From the NCBI GenBank assembly GCA_963701375.1, contig CAVOZT010000001.1, forward strand, positions 434,001 through 498,000: 64,000 nucleotides of DNA, in the 5' to 3' direction. This DNA comes from CAVXTF01 sp963701375 (GTDB taxonomy: Bacteria > Actinomycetota > Acidimicrobiia > Acidimicrobiales > CAVXTF01). How positions within the stretch are numbered: the stretch's first letter is position 1; each line of letters opens with the position of its first letter. Both the position numbers and the translations under genes were made by a program. Positions 16,926 to 26,664 of this stretch are shown here, piece after piece. The notes under the pieces were generated by a model. That model did not search any database, was not told the DNA's origin, and saw only the letters and a program-made list of their open reading frames with translations.

Positions 16926-18203
16926 GTGCTCCCTGCTTCGTTCAGGCCTCTTGCGAGCCGGAACTTCGCCCTCGTCTGGTCGGCGGCCCTCGTCTCGAAC
17001 GTGGGCACGTGGATGCAGATCGTCACGCTCGGCATCGTCGTGACGGCAAAGACTCACGAGCCTGGCTGGACGGGGTTGGTCGCCGCCGCGGCGTTCTTGC
17101 CGAACGGGCTTCTCGCTCCCCTCGGGGGGGCGCTCGCCGACCGGCTCGACCGGAGGCGATGGCTGATAGCAACCACGATCGCAGAAGCGGCGTTCGCGGG
17201 AGTGCTCGCTGCGCTCGCGTTCACGGGTCACGAACTTCCGTGGCTGCTAAGCGTCGTCGCGTTTCTCGGTGGGACCGCTTCGGCGATCGGGTTTCCCGCC
17301 TATCAGGCGATGCTTCCCGATCTGGTGGACAAGAAGGATCTGCTTGCTGCGGTGTCGCTCTCTTCCGCCCAGTTCAACCTCGGCAGGGTGATCGGTCCGG
17401 CGCTGGCGGGGGTCGCCCTGGTGGCCGGATCGGCGGGGTGGGCGTTCACGGCCAACGCGATCTCGTTCGGGGCCGTGGTCGTAGCCCTTCTGCTCGTGCG
17501 ACTTCCGGCGCAAGCGGCATCGGTGGGTGTCGGGATCGTGAGAAGGATGAAAGAAGGTGCGCAGCTCGCCTGGAGAATTCCCGGATGCAGGAGCCCGATC
17601 GTGCTCATAGCAATCGTCGCGCTCGTCGGCTCTCCTTTCATCGCTCTCGTGCCGGCTGTCGCGATCGACGAGTTCCACAAGCAGGCGGGCGGAACGTCGG
17701 TGCTCGTCACCGCCCAAGGCATCGGTGCAGTCGCGGGCGCGCTCTTGCTTGCACCGCTCGCGCGCTCGGTCGGCCGGGCGAAACTCGTAACCACCGCTCT
17801 TTTCGCCTTTCCCGTCGCCCTCGCGCTGTACGGGGCCGCCCCGTCGTTCGTGTTCGCCGTGGCGGCCCTACTCGTGGTGGGCGCGTGCTACATCGGGGTG
17901 CTCTCGGGTCTCAACACCGTCGTACAGGTCCACGCCCCACCCGAGGCGCGGGGACGGATACTCGGGCTCTACATGCTCGCCCTCGGGACCGTCTACCCGA
18001 TCGGCGCTCTGATCCAGGGCCAGCTGGCGGACCTCGAAGGGATCCGCGTCGTCACGGCGGGCTCGGGAATCGTGTTGCTCGCAACGATGATCTTGGTGAC
18101 GGGCGCTGCCCCTCAAGTTCTCCACGGCCTGGCAGACCCGGCGTACCAGCTGCCTGAGGGGGTGAAGCAAGGACCCGGTGCCGCGGTACCGTCGGGAGAA
18201 TGA
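16926..18203 (+). CDS. MFS transporter
   Basis: A 425-residue major facilitator protein with about 12 hydrophobic segments. The N-terminal RNFALVWSAALVSNVGTWMQ and the loop LGGALADRLDRRRW between segments 2 and 3 are typical of the EntS / MFS_3 group of exporters. Its stop overlaps the start of the proline dehydrogenase gene (ATGA), so it leads the arginine/proline catabolic operon. Whether it moves a pathway substrate (arginine, ornithine, proline) or a toxic by-product is unknown; the subfamily contains mostly exporters. Confidence 0.85.
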   Translation: MLPASFRPLASRNFALVWSAALVSNVGTWMQIVTLGIVVTAKTHEPGWTGLVAAAAFLPNGLLAPLGGALADRLDRRRWLIATTIAEAAFAGVLAALAFTGHELPWLLSVVAFLGGTASAIGFPAYQAMLPDLVDKKDLLAAVSLSSAQFNLGRVIGPALAGVALVAGSAGWAFTANAISFGAVVVALLLVRLPAQAASVGVGIVRRMKEGAQLAWRIPGCRSPIVLIAIVALVGSPFIALVPAVAIDEFHKQAGGTSVLVTAQGIGAVAGALLLAPLARSVGRAKLVTTALFAFPVALALYGAAPSFVFAVAALLVVGACYIGVLSGLNTVVQVHAPPEARGRILGLYMLALGTVYPIGALIQGQLADLEGIRVVTAGSGIVLLATMILVTGAAPQVLHGLADPAYQLPEGVKQGPGAAVPSGE

Positions 18204-21200
18204 CCCAGGCATTGGCTGACGAGCGGACAGTCGAGCAGCTCGCCCGCCGCATTGCCGAGCTGGGCGGGCGCCAGCGGGCCCGGGTGTTCCATCTGTCTTG
18301 GTGGACTGACCGGCTGCTCGCAGCGTCGATGTACGACCCGGAGTTCCGCGCACGGCTCTTCCGGTTCGTGGACGCATTCCCTGCGTTGAAGGACGACGCA
18401 GACATAGAGGCCCACCTTCGCGACGAGTTCGAAGGTGCGGAGGTGCCGACCTGGTTCGGAGCCGGACTCGGTATCGCAGAGTGGGTTCCAGGCGGCGCCC
18501 ACCTCTCCGCGGCGGTGGCGAGGCGCACGATCGACCGCATGGCTCAGCAATTCATCATCGGCACAGATCCAGACGAGACGGCCGAGGCCTGCAGCGCGCT
18601 CTGGAGGCGGCACACGGCGGCGACCGTCGACGTCCTCGGTGAGCACACACACAGCGAGGCCGAGGCGGATCGTTATGCCGCCCGGCTACGCGCTCTGGTG
18701 CTCGCCCTGGCCGTCGGCTCGGAGTCCTGGCCGGTCGACGATCTTCTCGAAGCGGACGACCTCGGAAGAGTGCCGAAAGCAAGCGTGTCGGTGAAGGTCA
18801 CGGCCCTCGCCCCCTCGTTCACGATGCTCACGTCGGAGCAGGGCCTGGAGCAGGCGACGCGTCGCCTGCTGCCCGTGCTCGAGATCGCGTCGGCCAGGAA
18901 CGTGTCTGTCTGGTTCGACATGGAGAACTACGAGGTGAAGGCGCTCACCCACGTCCTGTTCCGCAAGCTCCTGGAACGTCCGGAGATGGACGAGCTGCAC
19001 GCTGGGATCGTCGTGCAAGCGTACCTGCGCGATTCGGCTCGGGACCTGGAGTCGCTTGCGAGCTGGGCCGCAGGACGGCGCGTACCGCCGGGCGTCAGGC
19101 TCGTGAAGGGGTCGTACTGGGACACGGAGACCGTTGAGGCAGAAGCACAGAGCTGGCCGCCGCCCGTGTTCGAGCGCAAGGCGGAGACGGATGCCAACTT
19201 CGAGCGTTGCGTCAGGATCCTGCACGCGAACCACGGCACGTTCCGGGCTGCATTCGGCTCCCACAACCTACGTTCGCTCGCAGTTGCAATGACCGAGGCC
19301 AGGAGACTCGGCATCCCCGACAACGGCTACGAGATCCAACTGCTCTACGGAATGGCGGAGCCGGTCCACGATGCGATGAGACGCCTCGGTGCGCGACTTC
19401 GCGTATACGCCCCGATGGGCGAGCTCGTTCCCGGAATGGCCTATCTGGTCCGACGGCTTCTCGAGAACACTTCGAACGAGAGCTTCGTCCGCCACCACTT
19501 CGCAGAAGGTGAGGCGCTGGACGAGCTCCTCGATGCACCAGACGTAGCGTCGCTGCCTGGACCCCAGCCCTTCGCCGCAAGGCCCGCGACAAACCCAGAA
19601 CGTCCGACGGCTTACCGCCCGGAGCCACTCGCCGAGTGGCGAAGGCCGGAGGTCACAGGCGCGATGGCGGCTGCGGTCGCAGCAGAGTTCGCTCGTCCTG
19701 CCGCGAAGGGTGGAAGCGCTCGTCGCGGGCAAGAGCCTCCACACCGGCCGGACGTTCGTGTCGGTGGATCCAGCCGATCCCGATTCTGTCGTATCCGAGG
19801 CCACGGCCTGCAGGCCCGCCGAGGTCGAAGAGGCTCTCCTGTCTGCCACTCGTGCCGCGCAGAGCTGGAGTCGCGTACCCGTATCGGAGCGCGCTGCAGT
19901 TTTGTTCGGGGCGGCTGACAGGATGCGAAAGGCCCGTAACCAGCTCGCCGCCCTCGAGGTGCGCGAGGCCGGAAAGGGTTGGGCGGATGCCGACGCGGAC
20001 GTCTGCGAGGCGGTCGACTACTGCGAGTACTACGCAAGGCGGATGCTCGAGCTCGACGCGGGCGGTGTCGTGCAGTCTCCCCCCGGCGAGGAGAACCGTC
20101 TCATTTATCACTCGCGCGGAGTCGCTGCCGTGATCTCGCCGTGGAACTTCCCTCTTGCCATACCCGCCGGGATGACCTGCGCTGCGCTCGTTGCCGGAAA
20201 CGCTGTCGTATTGAAACCTGCTGAGCAGACCCCTGCGGTCGCCGCAGAGCTGGTGTCGGCGCTGCTCGAATCCGGGCTCCCGCCCGACGTGCTTTCATTC
20301 CTCCCTGGAAACGGGCCCGACGCCGGCGCGCCGCTCGTCGACGACCCGAGGGTGGACCTGATCGCGTTCACCGGCTCGCGCGACGTGGGGCTCGGCATCA
20401 TCGAGACCGCAGGCCGCCGTCACGACGGTCGGAGATCGATCGTGCGGGTCATAGCCGAGCTCGGCGGCAAGAACGCCATCATCGTCGACAGTGATGCAGA
20501 TCTCGACGAGGTCGTACCTGCTGTCATCTCCTCCACATTCGGTTTCGCGGGACAGAAGTGCTCAGCCGCAAGCAGGTTGATATGCGTCGAAAGCGTTCAC
20601 GACGCCGTCTTGGAGCGCGTCGTCGAGGCCGCCCGCTCCCTCGTCGTCGGACCTACCCGATTCCCGGGAAGCCAGATGGGTCCTGTCATCGACATCGAAG
20701 CGCACACCAGGCTCGTCGACGCGGCGGCACGCGCCGGTGAATGCGGGACCGTGTCCTTGCGCAGGATCGACGTGCCCGAGCGGGGGTACTTCGTGGGCCC
20801 CGTCGTGGTGAGCAGAGTGGACCCGAGCTCGTGGCTCGCGCGCGACGAGCTTTTCGGCCCGGTTCTGGCGACATTCTCCGTCGAAAATCTCGACGATGCC
20901 GTGAACCTCGCCAACAGGTCCGACTATGCGCTGACCGCCGGCATCTTCTCCCGCTCTCCGGCGCACGTACGTGTCGTCACTCAGGCATTGCGCGCGGGAA
21001 ACGTCTACGTAAACCGCACCATCACGGGCGCAGTCGTCGGTCGGCAACCGTTCGGCGGCAGCGGCCTGTCGGGTGTCGGATCAAAGGCAGGTGGACCCGA
21101 CTACCTGCTCCAATTCTCGGATCCCCAAGTGATCTCGGAGAACACCGTCCGCCAAGGCTTTGCGTCCGGAGTCGGATCCGCCGGCAAGTCCTCCGGATCG

Positions 21201-21227
21201 GCAAAACGAAGGAAGGGAGTGGTGTGA
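18200..21227 (+). CDS. Bifunctional proline dehydrogenase / P5C dehydrogenase (PutA-like), frameshifted
   Basis: Two frames, 18200-19709 and 19710-21227, form one protein of about 1008 residues. The N-terminal part is a proline dehydrogenase FAD barrel (KASVSVKVTAL, SVWFDMENYE, RLVKGSYWD, FGSHNLRSLA and YEIQLLYGMAEP). The second part is an L-glutamate gamma-semialdehyde dehydrogenase (SPWNFPLAIPAG, Glu in IAELGGKNAII, Cys in FAGQKCSAASR and PFGGSGLSGVGSKAGGPDYL). One G too many in the run 19708-19710 breaks the frame; with two Gs the linker reads AAKVEALVAGK and the length fits PutA lacking the DNA-binding domain. It converts proline to glutamate with quinone and NAD+ as acceptors. The stop overlaps the next start (GTGA). 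Confidence 0.88.
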
Positions 21228-22591
21228 CGGAGTCGCACAATGCAAGCGAGGTAGTGCGCCTCGACGGGCATGTGGTGGATTCGCTGCTGCTCGCCAAGGT
21301 GCTCGACGCCATCGTGGACGCGGGAGCCACGTACAGGATCGTCGAGCTGGACGTCGGGACTACGTCAGTGGACCCGAGCCACGTACGCCTCGAGGTCACC
21401 GCGTCCGACGAGGACAGCCTTGACGCGCTTCTCGCAGACCTGCAGGTCCACGGTGTCAATCGCGTAGACGCCTCCGACGCCGAGCTGTCAGCTGCAGATC
21501 TCGACGGGGTGCTTCCAGAGGGCTTCTATTCCACGACCAATCTCCCGACGTGGGTGCGTATCGGCGGTCGCTGGGTGCGGTCCGGGAGGCCCGAGATGGA
21601 TTGCGCCTTGGTCGTCGAACTCGCCGCTGCTCCGTCCGGTGGGTCGGGTGACGGAGGAGTGGAAAACGGGATCGCGTGGGTCGTGCCGATGCATCGCGTG
21701 CGCGCCGGGGACTTAGTAGTCGTCGGGTGGAAAGGCGTCCGGGTCGAGACCCCGGGCCGAGACGCTGACACCCAGGGGTTCGGATTCATGACATCGGAGG
21801 TCTCCTCGGAGAAACCGAAGGCTCTTTCGGTCACGCGCGTCGCCGACAGTTTGAGACGAGCGAGGGCGGAACGCGACTTGGACGCCGAACCCATGAGGGG
21901 GAGGATCCTCGCGGTGTGCGGGCCTGCCGTCGTCCACACCGGCGCGGCGCCGGCTCTCGCCAGGATGGTGAAAGACGGATGGGTCGACCTGCTTTTCGCG
22001 GGCAACGGCTTTGCCACCCACGACATCGAGTCGTCCGTGCTCGGGACCTCGCTCGGGGTATCACTCGGCGAGGGCCTCCCGGCTGAGCACGGCCACGCCA
22101 ACCATCTGCGTGTGATCAACGAGGTGCGTCGGTTCGGCTCGATCAGTGCAGCAGTAGAAGCGGGTTGGCTGCGCTCGGGCGTGTTGTACGAATGCGTGCG
22201 CGCCGGCGTGCCGTTCGTTCTAGGCGGGTCGGTCCGTGACGACGGTCCGTTGCCGGACGTGCTGAGCGACACTCTCGCCGCCGCCGACGCGATGAGAGAG
22301 CATCTGGACGGGGTCGGTGTCGCGCTGATGCTTGCATCTACTCTGCACGCCATAGCGACCGGCAATCTGCTCCCGGCCGGAGTCGAGACGTATTGCATCG
22401 ACATAAACCAGGCTGTCGTAACCAAGTTGAGTGACAGAGGTAGCCATCAGGCGCTCGGGATTGTCACAGACGTGGGCCTCTTCATGGGTGAGCTCGCAGA
22501 GCGGCTCTGCGGCCCGGCGCCCTTCGAGGCCGACGACCAGGCCGCCGGAACGACTGAAGCTGGGCCGACCGGTCGCCGAGTCGTGAGGTGA
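21224..22591 (+). CDS. TIGR00300 / LOR-SDH-domain ornithine cyclodeaminase-like protein
   Basis: A 455-residue protein of the TIGR00300 family: an N-terminal LOR/SDH domain (about 1-190, starting VVRLDGHVVDSLLLAKVLD) and a nucleotide-binding C-terminal part with AGNGFATHDIESSVLGTSLG and GHANHLRVINEVRRFGSI. The archaeal homologue and the C-terminal domain of cyanobacterial AgrE/ArgZ are ornithine cyclodeaminases, converting ornithine to proline and ammonia. Its position between a proline-to-glutamate enzyme and an arginine dihydrolase homologue, each with four-base overlaps, strongly supports that reaction here. It is unrelated to the mu-crystallin type cyclodeaminase. Confidence 0.85.
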   Translation: MTESHNASEVVRLDGHVVDSLLLAKVLDAIVDAGATYRIVELDVGTTSVDPSHVRLEVTASDEDSLDALLADLQVHGVNRVDASDAELSAADLDGVLPEGFYSTTNLPTWVRIGGRWVRSGRPEMDCALVVELAAAPSGGSGDGGVENGIAWVVPMHRVRAGDLVVVGWKGVRVETPGRDADTQGFGFMTSEVSSEKPKALSVTRVADSLRRARAERDLDAEPMRGRILAVCGPAVVHTGAAPALARMVKDGWVDLLFAGNGFATHDIESSVLGTSLGVSLGEGLPAEHGHANHLRVINEVRRFGSISAAVEAGWLRSGVLYECVRAGVPFVLGGSVRDDGPLPDVLSDTLAAADAMREHLDGVGVALMLASTLHAIATGNLLPAGVETYCIDINQAVVTKLSDRGSHQALGIVTDVGLFMGELAERLCGPAPFEADDQAAGTTEAGPTGRRVVR

Positions 22592-23469
22592 ACGGTCTGG
22601 CCTGGGGCCGGCGGTTCTTGGTCTGCCCGCCCGACCACTTCACCGTGGCCTACGAGATCAACCCCTATATGCACCGTCAGGTGCACCCGGATTGGGAACG
22701 TGCCACGGCCCAGTTCGACGGGCTGGTGGCCTCTCTGCGGGATGCCGGTGCGTCCGTCGACGTGCTCGACCCTGTCGAGGGCCTGCCGGACCTGGTCTTC
22801 ACGGCGAACGCAGGCATCGTCGACGGAAACAGGTTCGTGCCGAGCCGATTCATGCACAAGGAACGACAGGGCGAGACTCCTTTCGACGAAGCATGGTTCG
22901 CCTCGCACGGGTTCGAGATCGTGCAACTCGTGGGTCACGAGCCTTTCGAAGGGGCGGGCGACGCCCTGCCATTCGGTCTCGATGTCACAGAGGACGGGAG
23001 CGCCCCGCGGCCTGTCCTCGTCGCGGGCTACCGCACACGCTCGTCGGTGGGCACTCACTCGGAGCTGAGCGAGATCCTCGGAGTTCCGGTCCGCTCGGTC
23101 GAACTGACCGACGAGCGTTACTACCACCTCGACCTTGTGTTCTGTCCCCTCGATTCCCGCCACGCCCTCGTTGCCCCTCAAGGTCTCGACCGCTTCGGGA
23201 TCCGGGTCCTTCAACGGCTCGTACCCGAGCCCGTCTGGCTCGAGGACGATGAGGCGGCCTCGTTCTCGGCCAACTCCGTCGTCGTCGGAAAAGTTGTGGT
23301 CATGCCTGGCTGCACGCCGCGGCTCGGCAGGTTGATCGAGGGTCTCGGGTTCGAGATCGTCGTGGCGCCTGTGGACGAGTTCTTGAAGGCAGGGGGAGGT
23401 TGCCGGTGCCTCACCCTGGCCCTCGACGTCAGGTTCGGAGGCGATCCGAAGGTTCCGTCGGGCGCCTGA
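22588..23469 (+). CDS. Arginine dihydrolase-like amidinotransferase-fold protein (ArgZ/AgrE N-domain type)
   Basis: A 293-residue guanidine-modifying (beta/alpha-propeller) protein. Active-site elements seen: LVFTANAG with an Asn near residue 70, the acidic EPFEGAGDAL segment, His in YYHLDLVFCPL and the nucleophile Cys in KAGGGCRCLTL near the C terminus. In ArgZ and AgrE the Asn separates arginine dihydrolase (arginine to ornithine, CO2 and two NH3) from deiminases and DDAH. A GTGA overlap joins it to the cyclodeaminase-like gene; in cyanobacterial AgrE the two domains are fused in one chain, whereas here they are separate genes. Arginine deiminase or dimethylarginase activity remains an alternative. 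Confidence 0.8.
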   Translation: MNGLAWGRRFLVCPPDHFTVAYEINPYMHRQVHPDWERATAQFDGLVASLRDAGASVDVLDPVEGLPDLVFTANAGIVDGNRFVPSRFMHKERQGETPFDEAWFASHGFEIVQLVGHEPFEGAGDALPFGLDVTEDGSAPRPVLVAGYRTRSSVGTHSELSEILGVPVRSVELTDERYYHLDLVFCPLDSRHALVAPQGLDRFGIRVLQRLVPEPVWLEDDEAASFSANSVVVGKVVVMPGCTPRLGRLIEGLGFEIVVAPVDEFLKAGGGCRCLTLALDVRFGGDPKVPSGA

Positions 23470-23513
23470 CATACCTGTGGCCGCACCGGTCACGTATCCG
23501 CGAGAATCGGAAC

Positions 23514-24878
23514 ATGGCAATCGCAACTTTGAACCCGACGACAGGTCTCACCGAAAGGACGTTCGAACCCCACGACGACGCCGCGGTCGACAAGGCGCTC
23601 GAGGCGGCACACGGCGCGTTCGCGGACTTCTCGACGACATCTTTCAGGGAGCGGGGCCGTCTCATGGTGGGCGCTGCAGAGCTCCTCGAAGGCGAGCTGC
23701 CAGACATTGCCTCCGTCCTGACCACGGAAATGGGAAAGACCTTCGCTTCTGCGAAGGCGGAAGTTGCCAAGTGCGCGGCCGCCCTCCGATGGTTCGCTGA
23801 GCACGCGGAGTCGATGCTGGCAGACGAGATCGTCGCAACGTCAGCGTCCGACAGTCGCGCGCTGTTCAGGCCCCTGGGTCCGGTGCTCGCGGTCATGCCT
23901 TGGAATTTCCCGATGTGGCAGGTGATCCGTTTCGCTGCGCCGGCCCTGATGGTTGGGAACACAGGTCTGCTCAAGCATTCCTCCAACGTTCCGCAGACGG
24001 CCCTTCTACTCGAGGACGTGTTCAGGCGTGCCGGTTATCCCGAAGGGACATTCCAGACGCTGTTGCTCGAGTCCGGACGGGTAGACGGGGTCATCGCGGA
24101 CGAGCGCGTGAAGGCAGTGACCCTTACCGGATCTGATGCGGCCGGACGCTCAGTCGCAGAGGCAGCGGGACGCGCTCTTAAAAAGACGGTGCTCGAGCTC
24201 GGCGGAAGCGATCCCTTCATCGTCCTCCCTTCATCGGACCTGTCGAAAGCAGCGCAAGTCGGAGTCCAGGCGCGGATCCAGAACAACGGTCAGAGCTGCA
24301 TCGCTGCGAAGCGTTTCATCGTCCATACAGACGTCTACGACGCGTTCGTGGAGTTGTTCACCTCGATCATGTCGGGCCTCAACGTTGGAAATCCGATGGA
24401 GCCTGCAACCGAGGTCGGACCTATTGCGACTTCTGCAGGACGCGACGACGTCGCAAGGCAGGTGGAGGATGCGAAAGCGCAAGGGGCGAACGTGCTCTGC
24501 GGCGGCAACAAGATCGACGGACCCGGGTTCTTCTACGAGCCCACGGTGCTAAGCGACATCACATCGCAGATGCGTGTCTTCAGAGAGGAAGTGTTCGGGC
24601 CGGTAGCGATGCTTTATCGCGCCCGCGACGAGGACGACGCTCTGCGCATCGCAAACGACTCACCATTTGGGCTCGCGGCCAGCGTGTGGACGTCTGACTC
24701 AGGAGAGAGAGAGCGTTTCATCGAACGCCTGGAAGTCGGCATGGTCTTCGTCAACGCCATGGTGGCCTCGACTCCGGAGCTCCCGTTCGGGGGGTTGAAG
24801 CAGTCAGGCTACGGCCGCGAGCTCGGTGATCTCGGACTGCGGGAGTTCTGCGCGGTCAAAACTGTCTGGGTTGCCTGA
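23514..24878 (+). CDS. gabD: Succinic semialdehyde dehydrogenase-type aldehyde dehydrogenase
   Basis: A 454-residue aldehyde dehydrogenase of the shorter SSADH type. It lacks an N-terminal extension and contains MPWNFPMWQVIR, the Glu in VLELGGSDPFIVL, the Cys in NNGQSCIAAKRF, FREEVFGPVAM and LPFGGLKQSGYGREL. These features match GabD1-type enzymes that oxidise succinic semialdehyde to succinate. It starts 45 bases after the arginine dihydrolase gene on the same strand, so it likely belongs to the arginine/polyamine operon, draining GABA-derived semialdehyde into the TCA cycle. No GABA transaminase is present in the window. Confidence 0.87.
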   Translation: MAIATLNPTTGLTERTFEPHDDAAVDKALEAAHGAFADFSTTSFRERGRLMVGAAELLEGELPDIASVLTTEMGKTFASAKAEVAKCAAALRWFAEHAESMLADEIVATSASDSRALFRPLGPVLAVMPWNFPMWQVIRFAAPALMVGNTGLLKHSSNVPQTALLLEDVFRRAGYPEGTFQTLLLESGRVDGVIADERVKAVTLTGSDAAGRSVAEAAGRALKKTVLELGGSDPFIVLPSSDLSKAAQVGVQARIQNNGQSCIAAKRFIVHTDVYDAFVELFTSIMSGLNVGNPMEPATEVGPIATSAGRDDVARQVEDAKAQGANVLCGGNKIDGPGFFYEPTVLSDITSQMRVFREEVFGPVAMLYRARDEDDALRIANDSPFGLAASVWTSDSGERERFIERLEVGMVFVNAMVASTPELPFGGLKQSGYGRELGDLGLREFCAVKTVWVA

Positions 24879-24898
24879 CTCCCGTTCGGTGCGGGTGG

Positions 24899-25492
24899 TC
24901 AGCCGCCGGTCCAACCGAGGGTCCAATCGGCGTCAGGGACTTCGCCTGCGGCTTCCGCGACGCTGCGCAGGGCTTCGATGAGCCGATCGCGCTCTTCCTT
25001 CGGCACGTCTCCGACGAGCTTGCGCAGCTCGCTCTTGCGGCGGTGGGCAACCTCGTCGACGAGTGCCTTTCCGGCGCTCGTCAGTGCAAGGTCGACCTCG
25101 CGCCGGTCGACCTCGTCGCGAGTCCTCGTGATGAGACGCTTGCGAACGAGCCGGTCGCACATGCGTGTCGCGGTAGAAGGGCTGACACCTAGAGCTTGAG
25201 CCAGGTCTGCCAGGTGCCGCGGACCCTGCTCGGCGAGCACGACCAGCGTGCGGTGCTGGGGGAGGGTCAGGTCGTCGGTGGCTTCTGCGACCGTTCTCGC
25301 CGCGACGCCTGCCATCGCACGACCCGCAAGGATGATCGCTTCGGCCAGTTGCTCCTCGGCACTCGCAACGCGCGGGGCTGCCCCCTCATCAATTGTGATG
25401 CCGTTGGGCGCGCGCTCGTCGCGCTTGTCACCAGGACGCGCGTGCGTCCTTCCGCCTGCATGCGTCTTGTTCCGCGCAGCTGCGGTCGTCAT
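24899..25492 (-). CDS. MarR-family transcriptional regulator
   Basis: A 197-residue winged-helix regulator. After a long basic, disordered N terminus (about 1-50), the MarR fold follows: LTLPQHRTLVVLAEQGP, the recognition helix region GVSPSTATRMCDRLVRKRLI and the wing TRDEVDRREVDLALTSAGKALV. ATG 25492 has AAGGGGAAAG upstream. It is convergent with the SSADH gene, 20 bases away, and could respond to an aldehyde or amine, but it may equally control a distant target. Confidence 0.88.
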   Translation of the reverse strand: MTTAAARNKTHAGGRTHARPGDKRDERAPNGITIDEGAAPRVASAEEQLAEAIILAGRAMAGVAARTVAEATDDLTLPQHRTLVVLAEQGPRHLADLAQALGVSPSTATRMCDRLVRKRLITRTRDEVDRREVDLALTSAGKALVDEVAHRRKSELRKLVGDVPKEERDRLIEALRSVAEAAGEVPDADWTLGWTGG

Positions 25493-25636
25493 GGTCGATG
25501 CTTTCCCCTTCGAGCGCTCCACCAAGCATTGATTAGGCCGCCACCTGACAATGGCTGTGACTTCTGAAGTATGCACGTCGTGAGCGAGGAGCGCCAGCAT
25601 TCTCCCCATTTCGTCGCGTTGTTGGGCCAGACGTGC

Positions 25637-26314
25637 CTAGGTTCCGGTGCCGTCGTCGCGGAGGAGGGCGGCCCTCATGTAACGCCGCGCCTCGTCGATC
25701 TGGCCTGAAGCGGCAAGACCCGGGAGAGGCCCGTCGAGCAGCCGGACCCAGTCGACTGCCTCGGTGGAGCCTCCTTCTTCATGGACGAGGCGCCTTCCTT
25801 CTTCGAGGAGCGAGGCAAGATCCTCGAGGCCCGGTCCGAGTGAGTCGGCGATGCGGCCGCGTAGCCATGTGGCCAGTGCCGGGCTCGAACCCGAGGTGGA
25901 TACCGAGATCGTGACCGAGCCCCGCCGATGTACGGCGGGGAGCAAGAAGGTGCAATTCGCTGCGTCGTCGGCGCTGTTGACCCAAATTCCAGCCCGTTCC
26001 GCGTCCTCGGCGACCGCCCTGTCGACTTCGGGGACGCCAGTCGCAGTGATTACCAGTCTGTATCCGGCAGCCTCGCCGGGTCGGTACGGGCGCAGCTGGA
26101 CGTCCAACGGGACGTCATCTATGGACTCGATCGTGCCGTCTGCAGCGAGCATGCCGAGCGCCTCGTGCGCCTCGGGCGCCACCATCGTCACAGCAGCCCG
26201 GCAGGCGAGAAGCGACTTCGTCTTGCGGCCTGCCACGTGGCCACCCCCCACCACCAGGCATCGCCTTCCTGCCACGACCAACCCGACCGGGTAGACAGGA
26301 GGCAGGTCGCTCAC
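25637..26314 (-). CDS. Precorrin-2 dehydrogenase / siroheme synthase N-domain (CysG-N / Met8 type)
   Basis: A 225-residue protein with an NAD-binding fold: VYPVGLVVAGRRCLVVGGGHVAGRKTKSLL at the N terminus, NSADDAANCTFLLPAVHRRG and SVSTSGSSPALATWLRGRI. It corresponds to the CysG N-terminal and Met8 domain that oxidises precorrin-2 to sirohydrochlorin and may insert iron to make siroheme. A GTG start at 26314 places the first beta strand correctly. It diverges from the cysH / sulfite reductase operon, whose enzyme needs siroheme, which fits a shared sulfur regulon. The methyltransferase half of CysG is absent. Confidence 0.88.
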   Translation of the reverse strand: MSDLPPVYPVGLVVAGRRCLVVGGGHVAGRKTKSLLACRAAVTMVAPEAHEALGMLAADGTIESIDDVPLDVQLRPYRPGEAAGYRLVITATGVPEVDRAVAEDAERAGIWVNSADDAANCTFLLPAVHRRGSVTISVSTSGSSPALATWLRGRIADSLGPGLEDLASLLEEGRRLVHEEGGSTEAVDWVRLLDGPLPGLAASGQIDEARRYMRAALLRDDGTGT

Positions 26315-26664
26315 CTGGGCACGATCACGGTTCGACAACGCAATGAACGTTCGTGCTTGGCCCGTCCCGGTAGCGTGACGAGGCGTGTTCGGTGCCAGGC
26401 GGGCTCCCGGGAGCCGCAGAGAGCGGTCCGGCGATCGGAACCTCGACGAGCTCGCCTCTCTATTTGGTGGCAAATCGGGATCCGTGCGAATGTTGATCGG
26501 ATTAGTCATCTATAGTAGACGAGTACCTGACCTGACAAGTCGAGAATTGACGCCGAAGCGTCCGAGCCGGCGATCCGGGCCCCATGGGGGCTAGCCCGGG
26601 ACAGCACGGATTCGGACGTCGGGGGCCGGCGAACGTGAGCAGAGGAGAGGAAGGAGTGGCAATC
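26315..26664. other. Divergent intergenic region of the sulfur genes
   Basis: No gene is supported in these 350 bases. The most AT-rich spot includes TATAGT at 26511-26516, a possible -10 box for the cysH operon, but no convincing -35 lies 16 to 18 bases upstream. The stretch from 26641 to 26656 is purine-rich (GGAGAGG, GGAAGGAG) and serves as the cysH ribosome-binding site. Confidence 0.35.

Noticed and set aside
26488..26516. Sigma-A promoter for cysH
   Set aside because: TATAGT is a fair -10, but nothing like TTGACA lies 16 to 18 bases upstream, so I left it as a weak suggestion.
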